Positions 23,670 to 35,900 of a stretch of DNA of 64,000 nt are shown here, one piece after another. Source of the stretch: Brienomyrus brachyistius (Eukaryota; Chordata; Actinopteri; Osteoglossiformes; Mormyridae); assembly GCF_023856365.1 (NCBI RefSeq), contig NC_064552.1, forward strand, positions 11,016,160-11,080,159, in the 5' to 3' direction. Both the position numbers and the translations under genes were made by a program. Under the pieces are notes generated by a model, which made no database searches, was not told the DNA's origin, and worked only from the letters and a program-made list of their open reading frames with translations. The stretch's first letter is position 1. Each line of letters begins with the position of its first letter.

Positions 23670-23885
23670 TGATGTAAACAAATGCAGCCTGATACCTCTG
23701 AGGTCGCAGGTTCGATTGCCAGCCCTTACCCTGTCTGTCTGGAGCAAGCAGGCTCCCATCCTCCGTCCAAAGACATGCAGCTAGGTGAACAGGTGTTTCT
23801 AAATTGCTCTTAGCGTGTATGTGTGCCCTGTGATGGATTGGTGTCCCGTTCACAGCGCCCCCTGTGGACTGGCTTGAGACTCGCT
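23670..23885 (+). mobile_element. tRNA-derived SINE-like repeat
   Basis: An internal-promoter B-box-like motif GGTTCGATTGCC at 23709 follows CTGAGGTCGCA. Downstream are the conserved blocks CCGTCCAAAGACATGCAG, TCTAAATTGCTCTTAG and GTGCCCTGTGATGGATTGG, which mark a very common teleost SINE-like repeat. It is on the plus strand, about 80 bp beyond MITE copy B. The 3' end is not clear. Confidence 0.7.
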
Positions 23886-24773
23886 GTGACTCCGTATGGA
23901 CTAAACACCAAATAACAAGACATATTTCTGAAGATGCTCCAGGAAACCATCCTTTGCATGTATAAACCCCAGTCCTAAAGCAAAAGCAAACTATCATTCG
24001 CATGCAAATGTTCCTCACACGACGGATTACCCCACTGAGCACATCCCATAATATTCTACTCTACTGCAGAACAGACACCAAGCCTATTAAGGCTTTACTA
24101 TTTTTCGGCAAAAATTCGAAAGAAGCCACCATCTGCCAACATTTCACACTAATGTGGGAACCATCTGCCATTTTTCCTAACGAGAATGTCAGTGTCGCGT
24201 GTGGTTGCGGGGCCAGAAGGCCCCCCCAGGGGCGACGAGGCACCCAGAGGCCGGCCCCTCTCATCGGACGGACCGGGGGGGCGTCATGGAGGACGACGAA
24301 TGGCAGCACCGTGAGGCCAACTGGCTCGTGTGTGTTGATTCCTTGGGTTAATGCGCGGGATTTACATGGACGCATTTCGAAAACATAGGTGTTGCTTTTA
24401 TGGGGGAGCACTTAGGAGTCCCAAATCAAGCTATGATGACTACTGACTCCACACGAACCGAGGCCCCCCCCCCATTAATGCTTCCAGGCTATGATAGGGG
24501 GCTCAGCATGGGTAAGGAATAAAATGCAACCGTGTGGCACAATGCTGTCTGTACCCCTATGATGCATTGCTGCTCTTTAGGTGCTGATGCAGGCTCACAT
24601 ACTGAGAGGCTTAAAGTGATGCATTACTTACTCTAGAGGCCGCATTTCCTGCATGACGACAGCCATGCTTTGTTTATAACGACGTGATTTACGAACATGA
24701 TGGCGGGAGGTGGGGGGGGTATCAGCCAGTGGGCGGTGCGTGGTGACGACCACGCTGCAGCAAAGAGAGAGAG

Positions 24774-24836
24774 AGAGAGATAGAGAGAGAGAGAGCGAAA
24801 GAGCGAGACAGAGAGAGAGAGACACAGACAGACAGA
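24774..24836. repeat. (GA)n microsatellite, imperfect
   Basis: A GA-rich run of about 60 bp has several interruptions (GATAG, GCGAAAG, GACAGAC). It is intronic. Confidence 0.95.
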
Positions 24837-27539
24837 GATGGGGTCTGCAACCGTGTGCGTGTCCTCAGGGAGCGAAGCCACAATGACAGCGGGGGGGATT
24901 AGCAGGGAGGTGGGGAGGATAGCAGGGGAGCACGGTGTGCACAGCCCAGCCCTTCCATGTTGACTGGTGGCTGAAGGTGGCAGCCCCCCTCCCACAACAA
25001 CCCCCCCACTACCAAAAAAACAGGGGGGGGAGGGTGACATGGTGCCGGGTGAGGGGCTGGAGGTCTGTATGTCGGGGGGCGAGGTGTGAAGCATTCAGTG
25101 AGATGACTGGTTGCTTGCCTGAATTAATTTCCTGCCTCAGCGCCCCCCCCACCCCCAAACACCGCAGACGCCTGCCCGGCACACTCCTTCACTCCATTTT
25201 CTATTATTAGCATCTTGTGTTATTAATAAAAACATTAATGAAAACTCCAGCACCTCATACGCTTAAGTCGAGGTCCGAATGAAAACCACGTGCTCTGCAG
25301 CCAAGTGTGACCCCCTCCCCCCATTGCAGACAAGAACAAAATGTACAAATATAAGCTGGGGGGGAGGGCTGATATTCACAAAGACACTCCCCGTGAACGT
25401 CCATGGGGCAGTGATGAGTGTCGGTCTGCACTCTGTCACCGTGGAGACCAGGCAGAAAATGCTGAGCGTGCGGAATGCTGGCGAGACCCTGCCGCCCCCC
25501 CCGAACATCAGCAGTATGACACACCTGCCCCAATCTCCACAGGTCCTGTTTTTGTCCCCCCCCCCGTCCCACTGCCTCCTGATTTTGATTTAAAAAGACT
25601 ATCCTTACACTATCGATCGTTACCGTGACGTCTCCCAGCCGAAGAAGCCAAAACGTGATTCGGCTGTCCACTTCCCAGCAAACATCCCATAATTCCACAT
25701 ACGTCATCAGGGACACCCTGGGTCACATGGGATTGTCTAACACAATTAAATAATTGATATTATTTAGGGTGTAATTACCCCTGTTGCATGCAGATTTGCC
25801 CCATTTACGGGTCAAATTACCCCCCTCCATAGCACGCTATTTGGCAAAACAGCGAGATGAATGAAACCACCCGGCAGTTAAAACAGCATGGGGGGACTCG
25901 GCAGTCATGGGTAAAAAGAGAGACCGCAAGAAAGGAGGGGGGCGGTCAAAAAAGAGGAATCTGCCTGAAGATGCTGCAAGGAAACCATTCTGCTCCACGG
26001 GATTCTCTCTGGCGGACTGTCTACCTGGACACTGGGCAGCTCGGCGCCCCATGTGGACGAGGGAAGCTCTGCCAGTCAGGAGTAACAATCTTCATGCTGC
26101 CCGCCTGCATTTTATTTTTTCCTTTCCTTAATTCCTTAAGGAGATTCCAAGAAGGAATTCCATCTTATTTGGGAAAATCCATAGCGGGATGCTTGGATGG
26201 GGACTTTCCACGCCACCTCTGAGCTGGTGTGGTCATTAATTCCGCTACTTTTCAGCGGTTTGCCACCCAAACATCCTTTACGACGCTGACAGTTGGACTT
26301 TTGAATGGTACAGGGCCAAGGACAATGAGACGGGCTCATTCCTGCAGTGTCTGCACAAGGTCGCCGGACAATGGTGGGGGGCGGGGAGGCATCTCACCTT
26401 CAAATCACCTCTGGACCCCCTGCCCCAGGCTCTGGGGGCATCCAGGCTCTGGCCCGCTATTGGGCGTTGGTCGTTTTAATGCTGAACGTGCAAATTAAAT
26501 GACCCATTACGTTCGAGAGGGTTTGCGAACTAAGGCTGGCCACGTGTGTGTGTGTGTGGGGGGGGTCACTAAGCATATAATGCCCCCCTCCAATACAAAT
26601 AGGTCATCCTGTCTGATTGGGAGCTGGCTCCCCTGGGTGTGAGGCAGTACCACCGGTCTGCACCGGTATCGGCTGCCAGATCTGCTGCAGCGCTCGCCGT
26701 TTCAGTACCAGTGGCCAACCACAGTCACGCTACTCAGCCGGAAAAGAAACAAACACCTACACCACTGCACCTTCACCCCTCCCTCTGTTCCCCTAACCAT
26801 CTCTCCGGTATGGTGGCGGGGGGAGGGGGCCGGTCACATTGACTGGATTATTCGGATCGGCACATCAGCGATAAACGCGGCCGGAGACACAGCGTTCGGA
26901 CCACGGCGTGCCGATCCGGCGCTGCCACTGGCGAGTACAGTCTGCCGAATCGGCGTCACCACGCGGCTGTGAAAATGTAGCCGCAACTTGGAGTGTGGGG
27001 GGAGGGGGTCAAACACGCTCGCTGATCCCACATACTTGTGCTGATCGAGTGCCCCCCCCCCCCCTCCACCCGGTTTCATTAAATTCAAGATGCCCCCCCA
27101 TCGCCCCCCACCCCCCAGAAATGTGAAAAGAACAAAAGCCAAGGGAGTGATGGAGAGATACCCACAGTCCTGTTGTGGCGCCCCCCCCCGGCTCAGATGG
27201 ACATCCATGCAGGCTGAGGGGGGGGCTACACGGACCAAGAGATGGGGGGGGGGGTGGTTGGATCTCCAAGGCAAATGGTGAAACCCACACCACCCGTCCA
27301 CCCCCCAACACCACACTGCACACGGAGGGGGACATCATGTTTCTGAAATAAACCAATAGGCTTCCTCATGCCTACATTTAACTGGCCGTTCATTTAAAGG
27401 CACACGATGCCCCTCATGTGCGGGACTCAACAAAGCAATTAGCTTCGCAACAATGAGCTCAGTCTCAACAAAAAAAATAAAAATCCCCCACTAATTAACA
27501 TCTAATAATCGGAAAAAACGAGGCACTGCTACGCGTGGT

Positions 27540-27559
27540 GGGGGGGGGGGGGGGGGGGG
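27540..27559 (+). repeat. G20 homopolymer followed by CGGGGG
   Basis: Twenty G residues are followed after one C by five more. This is one of the longest of about twenty such runs in the window. It lies about 620 bp downstream of the MAHAAS exon on the gene strand. Confidence 0.9.
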
Positions 27560-28081
27560 CGGGGGTGTTTCCTAGTAAATGTCAATAGAACAAAAGCGGG
27601 AGCCAGCTGTTCGTTAGAGGTCATTTGCGGCAACGTGTACGAGTGTGACTCCCCGTTAAGGGACGCAGAGCCCAAGCCCGGTCCCACCGTCAGCCGCAGA
27701 AAGAGCCGGAAGGACTGGGAGGTACAGTCTACAGATGGTCATACTTGATTTTTGGGTGACATGTGGCCCCCCCAGCACACACTGAACATCACAAAAATGC
27801 GGGATCTCGCTCGGCATGTCGATGCCGTGAAGCGCGTGTCTGTCCTACATAAAACTCTAACCTTCTTTATACTGCATTGCCAACGCTGCAGCCTGAACTG
27901 CTACAGCCCCCGCTGCTTCGAACAGGTGAAAAAAAAATCCTGCCCCCCTCCAACACTCATCACCGGAACGGGGCTCCCAGGCAGCGGTGCACATTAACCC
28001 CCCTCCAAGACAAAGGAATCCAGAGGGCCATGGAGTGCCCCCCTGCCCCGAGCCTGCCCCCTCCCAGCGGAGCGTGCAGCA

Positions 28082-28104
28082 TGTGTGTGTGTGTGTGTGT
28101 GTGT
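28082..28104. repeat. (TG)n microsatellite
   Basis: A short TG run lies about 70 bp downstream of the donor of the MAHAAS exon on the gene strand. Confidence 0.95.
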
Positions 28105-28175
28105 TTGTTCCCGTGCCGAAACGTCCGGGATGAGACAAAGGAAAAGAGGTGTTAAGAATAATCTGGCTCCGGTAC

Positions 28176-28289
28176 CTTTTTCTTTATTTCCCTTGAACGC
28201 TTCCTGGGCTTCTTCTTCTTGTCCTTCTCATCATCGACGGTGAGGTCCAAATCTGCCTTTTTCTTCAGCTGCGAAGCGGCGTGAGCCAT
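28176..28289 (-). CDS. ank3: ank3 alternative first coding exon (MAHAASQLKK start)
   Basis: This 114-nt coding segment encodes 38 residues, beginning MAHAASQLKKKADLDL and ending in a strongly basic tail, RKRSREIKKK. It corresponds to the mammalian ANK3 N-terminus starting MAHAASQLKKNRDLEI, including the acidic middle and the basic end. The ATG at 28289 has A at -3 and G at +4, and an in-frame TAG lies 12 bases upstream (28299-28301), so the start is well fixed. The donor is GTACCG after base 28176, phase 0, joining exon 2. The peptide precedes the ankyrin repeats. No signal peptide or membrane segment is seen. Confidence 0.92.
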
Positions 28290-28900
28290 CGTGTGATGCT
28301 AACCGCGAGGTATCCGTAGGGGGGGAAAAACGAGGAAAGAGTGCAGGAGAGAAATCCTTTGGGGCGGGGGGAAAAAAGGGGGCGAGGGATCCGTCTAAAG
28401 GAGGAAAAAAAAAAAATCCTTCCCCACTTCAGATCTTCCTCTGCGAAAGAGCCGGCACCGAGATGCCGGGGGTTACCATCACCTGCCGCTGGAGTTGCCG
28501 GTTACTAAGGAGACCGCATCCTCTTCTGGGCTGGTCCCCTCATATTCCTCCAGATCCTACCTGCAGCCGTCGCCACGATGCAGCCATTCTCAAGCCAAAG
28601 CGTGAACGCAATGAGAGGGAGGCAGCTGGGATGGGAAGGGGGGGGGCGGCGTATTACGGTTCTATCCCCTGCCGCCAGCTGGAAGTGCCTAAGTGAGGGC
28701 AGGGGTGGGGGGAGGAGGAGGAGGAGGAGAGGAGAGGAGGAGATGCTTCTCTGACGGGGCCTCTGCTTGGATCAGCCCATGCCGGTCTGGAGGGGGCAGG
28801 CGGTAATGAAGCCTCACCGTCGGATACGAGCCGCTCCGACACACAACGGAGCACTGAGGGCCGGAACCGCAATGCCAAGGAACACCGCAGAACCGGTCAT
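28290..28900 (-). promoter_or_regulatory. Presumed 5' UTR and promoter of the MAHAAS transcript
   Basis: This is the stretch directly upstream of the MAHAAS start codon. It is GC-rich with many CpGs, a purine-rich block (GGGGAAAAA-like runs at 28320-28415) and a (GGA)n tract at 28707-28745. I see no clear TATA box. A promoter is inferred only because a first coding exon with an in-frame upstream stop must have one nearby. Its exact boundaries and start site are not visible. Confidence 0.4.
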
Positions 28901-31900
28901 TGAGGGGGGGTGGGGTGGGGAGGTCCTGCTGGTTCATAGAATGAGGATCTTGCCCGATAAAAGAGGATGAAGGATGATAGCAATCTCTGCTAGCTTTCCA
29001 GGGAAACGCTTTCTGAGATAAAGGCTGATTTGGGGGGGGGGGTGTTTCTGTGTTTGTGGCCGGACTGAATGTGGTGGGGGGGGGGGGGGTCTGGTGGTTC
29101 AGCCACCTTACAGCACCTGAGAGTTTGGCGGGAGACTGCAGTCACTGAATATTAACAGCATGTGGAGGGCAGTCTCATCACCATTTGGGGGGGGGGGAGG
29201 GGGGGGGGGCGGACTGTGGTCGTCTAGGAGAGGAAGTCAAGGAAAGGTGGGATGGAGATGCACGGATGCTGTGCTGTGGAGGAACGCGGTGAGGCGGGAG
29301 GAGGCGGCCATGTTGTCATCCTGGAGCACGGAGAACCGCCAGCACAAATATATATCAGTCTGATGGTCAAAAATGCCACATTCTGATGTCGTTTTAATGA
29401 AGAACGTTGGTGCCAGGCGCCAGATGGGTCTTCTATGTGGTTGTATGTGTTGGGGGGTGGGGGGGTACCAATATTAAACTGTCAGAAGTCCTTTTCAAAG
29501 TAAAAACAAATCAGAGGATTCTGAATAACCGTGTGTGTGTGTGGGGGGGGTAGGTGCACGGAGCCAAAAACCCACATATCCCACTATCCGAATCTATGGA
29601 TGTGACAGGACGGCGAGTGTAAACGCCGTTGCTGCAGGACGGATGCCGACCGCCTTTGGAAAGAAAGGAGCAGCTTTTGTTTGACTCGCTCTCGCCCCCC
29701 AATGGGCGGATTCAGTGGCATTAGCGCAGGACAGACGGCCCTCCCAGTGGGCGCCCACGCGCAGGAATCCAGCCCACGACCGGCCTGTCCGGAGAGAATA
29801 TGGAGAAACGGATTCAGCGAATAGGAGCGAAAGCCTGTCCCGTGGTGGATCGGGGGGGTAATGCGTCACGGGCGCGGACACCCGGAGGGCGGCCTGGCTC
29901 GGCCTTTCAGATGCCCTGGAGTTCGGCCACGAGCCCCTTTGTGATATACCCCCCACCTCCACAGCAAGCACACTGAACTCACATGGACACAGAAGCTGAA
30001 GGAGAGCCCCCCCCAGCAGGACACCTGGAGAGAACTATCAGTCCTGATGCCTACTGGGATCGTGTGCGTTTAATAAGAAGCACTATTAACAACCTCACTG
30101 TGACACTGGAACCTCAGACAGTCCGGAAAGAGGAAACCCTGTCGATTTCAGAACCCACACCTACGATATGGTGGACCAACTGGATCAACAGCACAGGAAG
30201 GGAGCAACACCAGGGCAGCGCCGACGAGCCACCGATGTGGAGGTCTTGGTAGGGGATTAGCAGGCTGCGACGTGAGGGAGGGGTAGGAGGGGCCTGCCTG
30301 CATGCAGGAAACGCCACCGCAGTAGAGCACAATGTTTACTGTCGCCACTCCCCCCCCCCCGTTCACCAACCACCTATCAGAGGAAACTGGCACAACTGGT
30401 GCCCACTCAACATACCCAACTGCCCACCCCCAGGATGGAACCCATCCACCAAAGAAAATCTTGAACATAGTCGTCAGATTTGTTCTGGTACCAGCAGCCC
30501 AGCGAGGTTGCAAGAAGACCAAGGGGACAATGAAAATGAGGTAGGATTCAGTAACTCTGAACACAAGGCCCATGGCTTAGAGTGAGTCACTGAATGTGCA
30601 TTAAATAAACCTCGAATGCCTAATTCAGGACAGAAATTCCCCGGCAAGAACATCAAGGGGAGAGAGGGTTTCCAGGGCCCGGACCTTTGGGTGGGGGCAT
30701 CCTGTACCCCCACCCCTCATACCCACGTCAGTGTTTACAGGCTTCATTCCCACATCCCAGCCAGGTCTGGACCAGCTCGACTCTGAGTGTTTAACCTGCG
30801 CCGGGTCCATGCCGGCCGGGAAAAATCTGACATCGTCTCAGCAAACCCATTAACGCTCAGTCCCACAGGGGAGAGGGGATCACCGATAACACAAACGCAC
30901 ACAAATACGATTTCCTTCGACACGGAGAGAAGGCCTGGAGAGCGCTGCCAAGCGGACGCCCTGAAATGCCACCTCGAATCGGTTTTACAAACAGCACAAA
31001 GCACTTTTAATGGATCCATTTCGCCCTCAAAGATGGCATGCTTCCATGAGGGATTTCGGTTACGTTGTCACCTTGCCAGGGGCCTTCTGAACTTTTGCAT
31101 CTTTTTACGGAAGACTGTGGTCACGGAGTATATCTTAGTGGACCCTGAAGTGGACCATTTGTTCCTCTGGTGTTACAGTCGTCCTACTGCCCCCTGCCAG
31201 AAGGTGGCACCCTCAGTCACTCAGAGACTCCTTCCGTGGCACTGGCCACTGCGACAGATGGTTCAGAATACTTGAAAGTGACTGTAGGTACCTTACAGTG
31301 ATAGGTTGGCAGTGTTTATAGCAAAACTGCATGTTTAACTGTGCAGCATCAAAGAGCCTAGATGATAAATATAGTACACATTTAAGTGGATTTTCACATT
31401 CAAAATTCTTCTATATACTGGGAACAATCTATATCTCTACATAATATGAGCGAACATATAAATACAGTTATGCAACGTGAGGGAAAATCCCTTAAAAACA
31501 GCAGCTGCCAAGTATGTTGTGAAGGACTGTATAACCCACGTGTCCCCACCTCCCATCCCGAATGCAGTACATGCACCCAGGGGCGTAAGGGGAGCTGACA
31601 CTGTACCGACTCCCAGCGACCTCCGCACTCCAAATCTAAGGCGTAAACACGGAGCACCAGCTCGCCCTGCATCGCCTCCTTGGATCGAGAGGAGATGAAG
31701 ATTGCGAGCTAAAAATACGCCTGCTGAAATGAGAAAGACCTCTCAAAATAGAAAGTGTCGCAGCCAAACCGAGTAATTGAAAAAAGCAGGAAATCTTCTA
31801 TTGAGTTCTCTTCAATTCTGGCAGCCAAATAGAAAAATAATCTAATCGTGTAGGTGGCCAGTTAAGCGCCTGTAGTAAATATAGACCTGCAAACATACCT

Positions 31901-32860
31901 TTAAAACTCCAGTTTAAAGGCTACCATTTACACCAGAAAAATGTGCATGCAATTGCGAAATCTAGCTTGCGAAACGACACAATTGCCTCCTACATCCTAC
32001 ATTGCAAGGCAGTACCAACAACCAGAGCCGTTCAGCGACACTTATCATGAGGCTTTGCAAACCAGCTAATAAATTCACCGATCATCTAGAAATTTGGCGT
32101 TTCAGACACCGAATGCAATTTCTATATGATCCACAGGCGTTATGTTTTATGTATTCCAATGTGGCAAAATTAGTCTGATCAACAAAAATTAGACATTTTA
32201 AACTACATTCATGCATCCACCCATTTATCCATCCACTATCTATAAATGTGGTTATTTAGGGCAGGATCACATTGCCTAGATGGTATTTACAAACAAAGAA
32301 ACTCGGATGTGCTGCTTTATACTGCTCATATGACCAACTTCATCTGTCGCCACGATTTTTACTGTGAAGTACGGCAACATCTAAGCATAAATTATTTTGA
32401 AGCTGCGCCCAATTAGATTAATTATAGTTTTCACACAAATGCCCGTTGTGTTGCGTCTTCACAATTACACCCCCGGATTACAGGCTGCAATTTTTTTTAT
32501 TACACTCTACTGCCCTCCCGTGGCCAGACCATGTAAAATAAAACTCTCTCTTTCTACATTGATCATGATTTTTTTAAATGTCCAATATTAAAATATTTTA
32601 ATGGTTTCATGGGTAAATATGTTTCAGTGAATACAAGACAATCTAAAACTGCACACTATCATAAAATACCCTATGCTATACTTAATAATTACATTCACAT
32701 TTCCTCTGGTAACATCTTGTAACTCACCACAGCAAGCTAATACTGAAGAAATGTACGGATGTGACTCAAACAGGGCAAAGTAACACTGTCAATGCATGGA
32801 GTGAAGCAGAACTTCGACATGAGACGACATGCAGAACAGATCAGGAGTGAGTTTCCCGAA

Positions 32861-32927
32861 GCCTTCTTAACGCTACGTCATAAGTTATATGTTCAAATGG
32901 AACTTAGGAACGACGCAGCGTTAAGGC
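32861..32927. repeat. Short imperfect palindrome
   Basis: The left arm GCCTTCTTAACGCTACGTCA is mirrored by the right arm GACGCAGCGTTAAGGC, allowing small gaps, with the pair TAAGTT/AACTTA nearer the centre. The total is about 67 bp with a 14-base loop. It may be the core of an old palindromic MITE, but no termini or duplication were found. Confidence 0.55.
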
Positions 32928-35900
32928 GCCTTCACATATCCAGTTTACATTTTGGTCATCGATTTTCATACAGTGTGAGCACAGGCGTCCAAACACCGAG
33001 ATGACATATCTAACAGAATTGTTTTCCGAGTTCCTTGTCTCCAGATCAATACAATTCGCATGTGGTGTTAATTTATAATTCCATGTTAAACTCTTCCCTT
33101 GCATAATCACTGTATATGCACGCACAAAGCACTTCTAACAAAAAAAAAAACAACAATCGCGTATTTTTAGCTGAGAGTTCGGCTTGTTTTCAACCATAAC
33201 CACGTTAGAAGGGTATCATTTAAGGCGGTGACCTTTAGCTTTATAAAACTATTTATTATTCATATTTATTCATTATTATTCATAACAAAATTAGATCAAA
33301 GTGTAATAACTCCATTAGCCCACTGTGGGGCAGTCAAGAGCCAACAGGGAAACCTCACGTACCATGTGCCGGAAGCAACAGCTTGTATTTTTGACAAAAT
33401 TCAGTTTGCTAACAGATGCACGTAATGGTGGGCTTAACGGGATCTCGGTAATGTCAAAACACATGGTGTTAGTTGTGGCTGTAGTGCGATTTTCACCTTT
33501 ATTTGTACACTTGATCACGAATAATGAGGTCAGTATGTAACGTGTGAGTATAAGGCAGGCAGAAAAGAACACCCCCCCCCCTTTCGTGTAATTTATGTTT
33601 TTAACGCTTATGCCTGAATAACAGAAACCCTCGTATCACATACGAATCACATACAATTTCATGGCTGGTATATCAATGCAATTCGCCGCAGATCGAATAT
33701 CTGAATGCTAACTATAATGAACGGTTTCATGAATAGATCAATGCAAAATTTAAGAAACGTAACGCAAACCAATTTTAAAATTGTCAGATTAAACATTTCA
33801 AATACTTGCCTATACGATTATTACATGCGTCACCAAACATGTTTTGCACAGATGATGCATGCATGCATTTTGCACCGATGATGAATTTTATGCTAAGGAC
33901 AATTTTACAGAATGGCGTGAACTCAGACAGCGACACGTCTAGTCTTCCCCTAATCAGGCAGCAACAGTGGGCGCCTTCTGATCTATATTTAGCCAGACAT
34001 CCGCTGCGAGTTCCCGGGGAGCAGGTGAGATATGCTTGGGCTGAAAAACATCCCTCCTCAAAGCCCCACCGCACGAGTGGGGTTCAGTCCGGAGCATCAT
34101 GCCGTGCGATCGCGCAGTAAGGGGCCTGCATCGGCTTTTCCACATGCCGGAGCGAAAGGCAAACAGGCCGGCGGCTGATTGCAGTCCTGTAAAACTAACG
34201 GTCTGCGGATGACTGAAAGGGGACGCGTCGTGGGTTGAATTTCATGCACTGTGTATGTCACTATAGTGGCACAGTGACATACCATGTATCATCATAGATA
34301 ACACGGCATCACATTTAATATCAATAAACCAGGGGCACTGTCATATATATGATAATGTATTTTAATCTATGGCTTGCTATTAAAAATCAAGACCTAACTT
34401 TACTGTCGATGACAGTACCACAGGTCACATATAATGCTTTTAATATGCTCTGTCCATATTGATGCAGTTTATACATTTACAAACGATTTCACGTAAATTA
34501 AATGTCACCCACGGAATTTTCAATAACCCCAAGCTCGCTGTTGGAAACGCAATGCGAGACAAACCGCACACTGGACTGGACGCCAGCCCGGGATAAGAGT
34601 CTTAACATGCAATTGTTAAAATGATTTTTTTAAAATGTCGGCCTTCCGGAACATTGAATTTAACAATTTTACTCTGATATCCAGTTAAGTTGCGGAAAAC
34701 CTGACAGATGAGTCTCGGGGAACACGCCTGTTTATATGCATGGTGTCCGGAGGCTGTCAGACTCCGGTGCGGAGGAGAGAGGTTGTTAATCGGCGCTGCT
34801 ACTCCGTTTATCTCTCCGTTTATATTCTTAAAAATAAATATACGGCATCGTCAGACACGAGTGACTCTTGAGTGTTACAGTGACCTATCTGCCTAAGACA
34901 CTATATTTTAAATATCGATACAGGATGAAAACGTAGCTGTCGATATACGTGGCGTTAACCTATGCAATTCATTAGCTATGTACAGTATCTTGTGTTTGAT
35001 TTAATTTTATAATTAGTTGACTCTCATTCTACTACATATTATTCAAACCTTACAATATAAGATGAATTTATGAGTTTAATGCTTTGCAGTCAAAATGGAC
35101 CTTTGTAAGCGGTTAGATGTGTTTATGGAGCATTATTTACTATTAAAACTGCAGGCTGTTTTCATGGGTCACCCTCAAACGGAAACTGACGGACAGCCAG
35201 TAATTAAAGTAACCCTGGCAACAGCAAGCAGCCCATTGATAACGTGTGAGGGGGAAGACATCTTGATCCCCCAAAAGAGCACAAAGAGATGAGACAATGT
35301 CAGCAGCGCGCTGGCATTGTGGGTAACGGGGAACCGCGACGCGTCACACAGAGCCAATGGTCATTAGCAACGCCACAAGAGAAGGGCATAACGGGGGAAG
35401 GAAGTGAAGCGGCAGGGAGTGAGACTTAGGCTACAGCGCTGCCATTCAGTCAGCCTGGTGGGTGGTGGAAGGGCCACTGCACCCTGTGTGAGGGATTGGC
35501 ATGGGGGGGCACAGCCTGCCATTACGGAAGTAGCACACTCGGTTTGCCGGTTCCGTGCAGATCCAGGGATTCCCGAGTGTCACTCGGATTCGTAACACGA
35601 CACAGAGGGGTGAGGGGTTAGCTGCCATTTTTCTACAGCCGGAGCAGCCTGATAAGACGGTACGCAGTCAAACTCCAGTCAGGTCTCTCCATCCATGCCA
35701 CGCTCCATTCACCTTTAGGTTATGCGCCCTAACTGCTGCCTGCCTGTTCTCCTACACATTAGTCTGTGCTAAACAAGGTTTTGAGCACCGACTTTAAATC
35801 ATTAAAAAAAAAAAAAAAAATTCCAGTAGAAGTTTAAGGTGGCTGTAAAGGTAAGTCAAGGAGAAACAGAGTCATGCTGTTGGTAAGTTTACACTCTGAG

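Larger units (their letters stand above)
6142..28175 (-). other. ank3: ank3 intron between exon 2 and the MAHAAS first exon (22 kb)
   Basis: This long intron carries two minisatellites, one degenerate repeat block, several MITEs and tRNA-derived SINE-like repeats, all listed separately. In the stretches between them (6142-7222, 8346-9170, 10140-11490, 11640-15495, 16325-21440, 21790-23426 and 23890-28175) I see only unique-looking intronic DNA, short homopolymers and CpG-rich patches. No open frame there resembles a known protein. Confidence 0.8.

Noticed and set aside
23709..23720. Possible functional tRNA gene (B-box-like GGTTCGATTGCC)
   Set aside because: No cloverleaf could be drawn around it, and the downstream blocks identify a SINE-like repeat.
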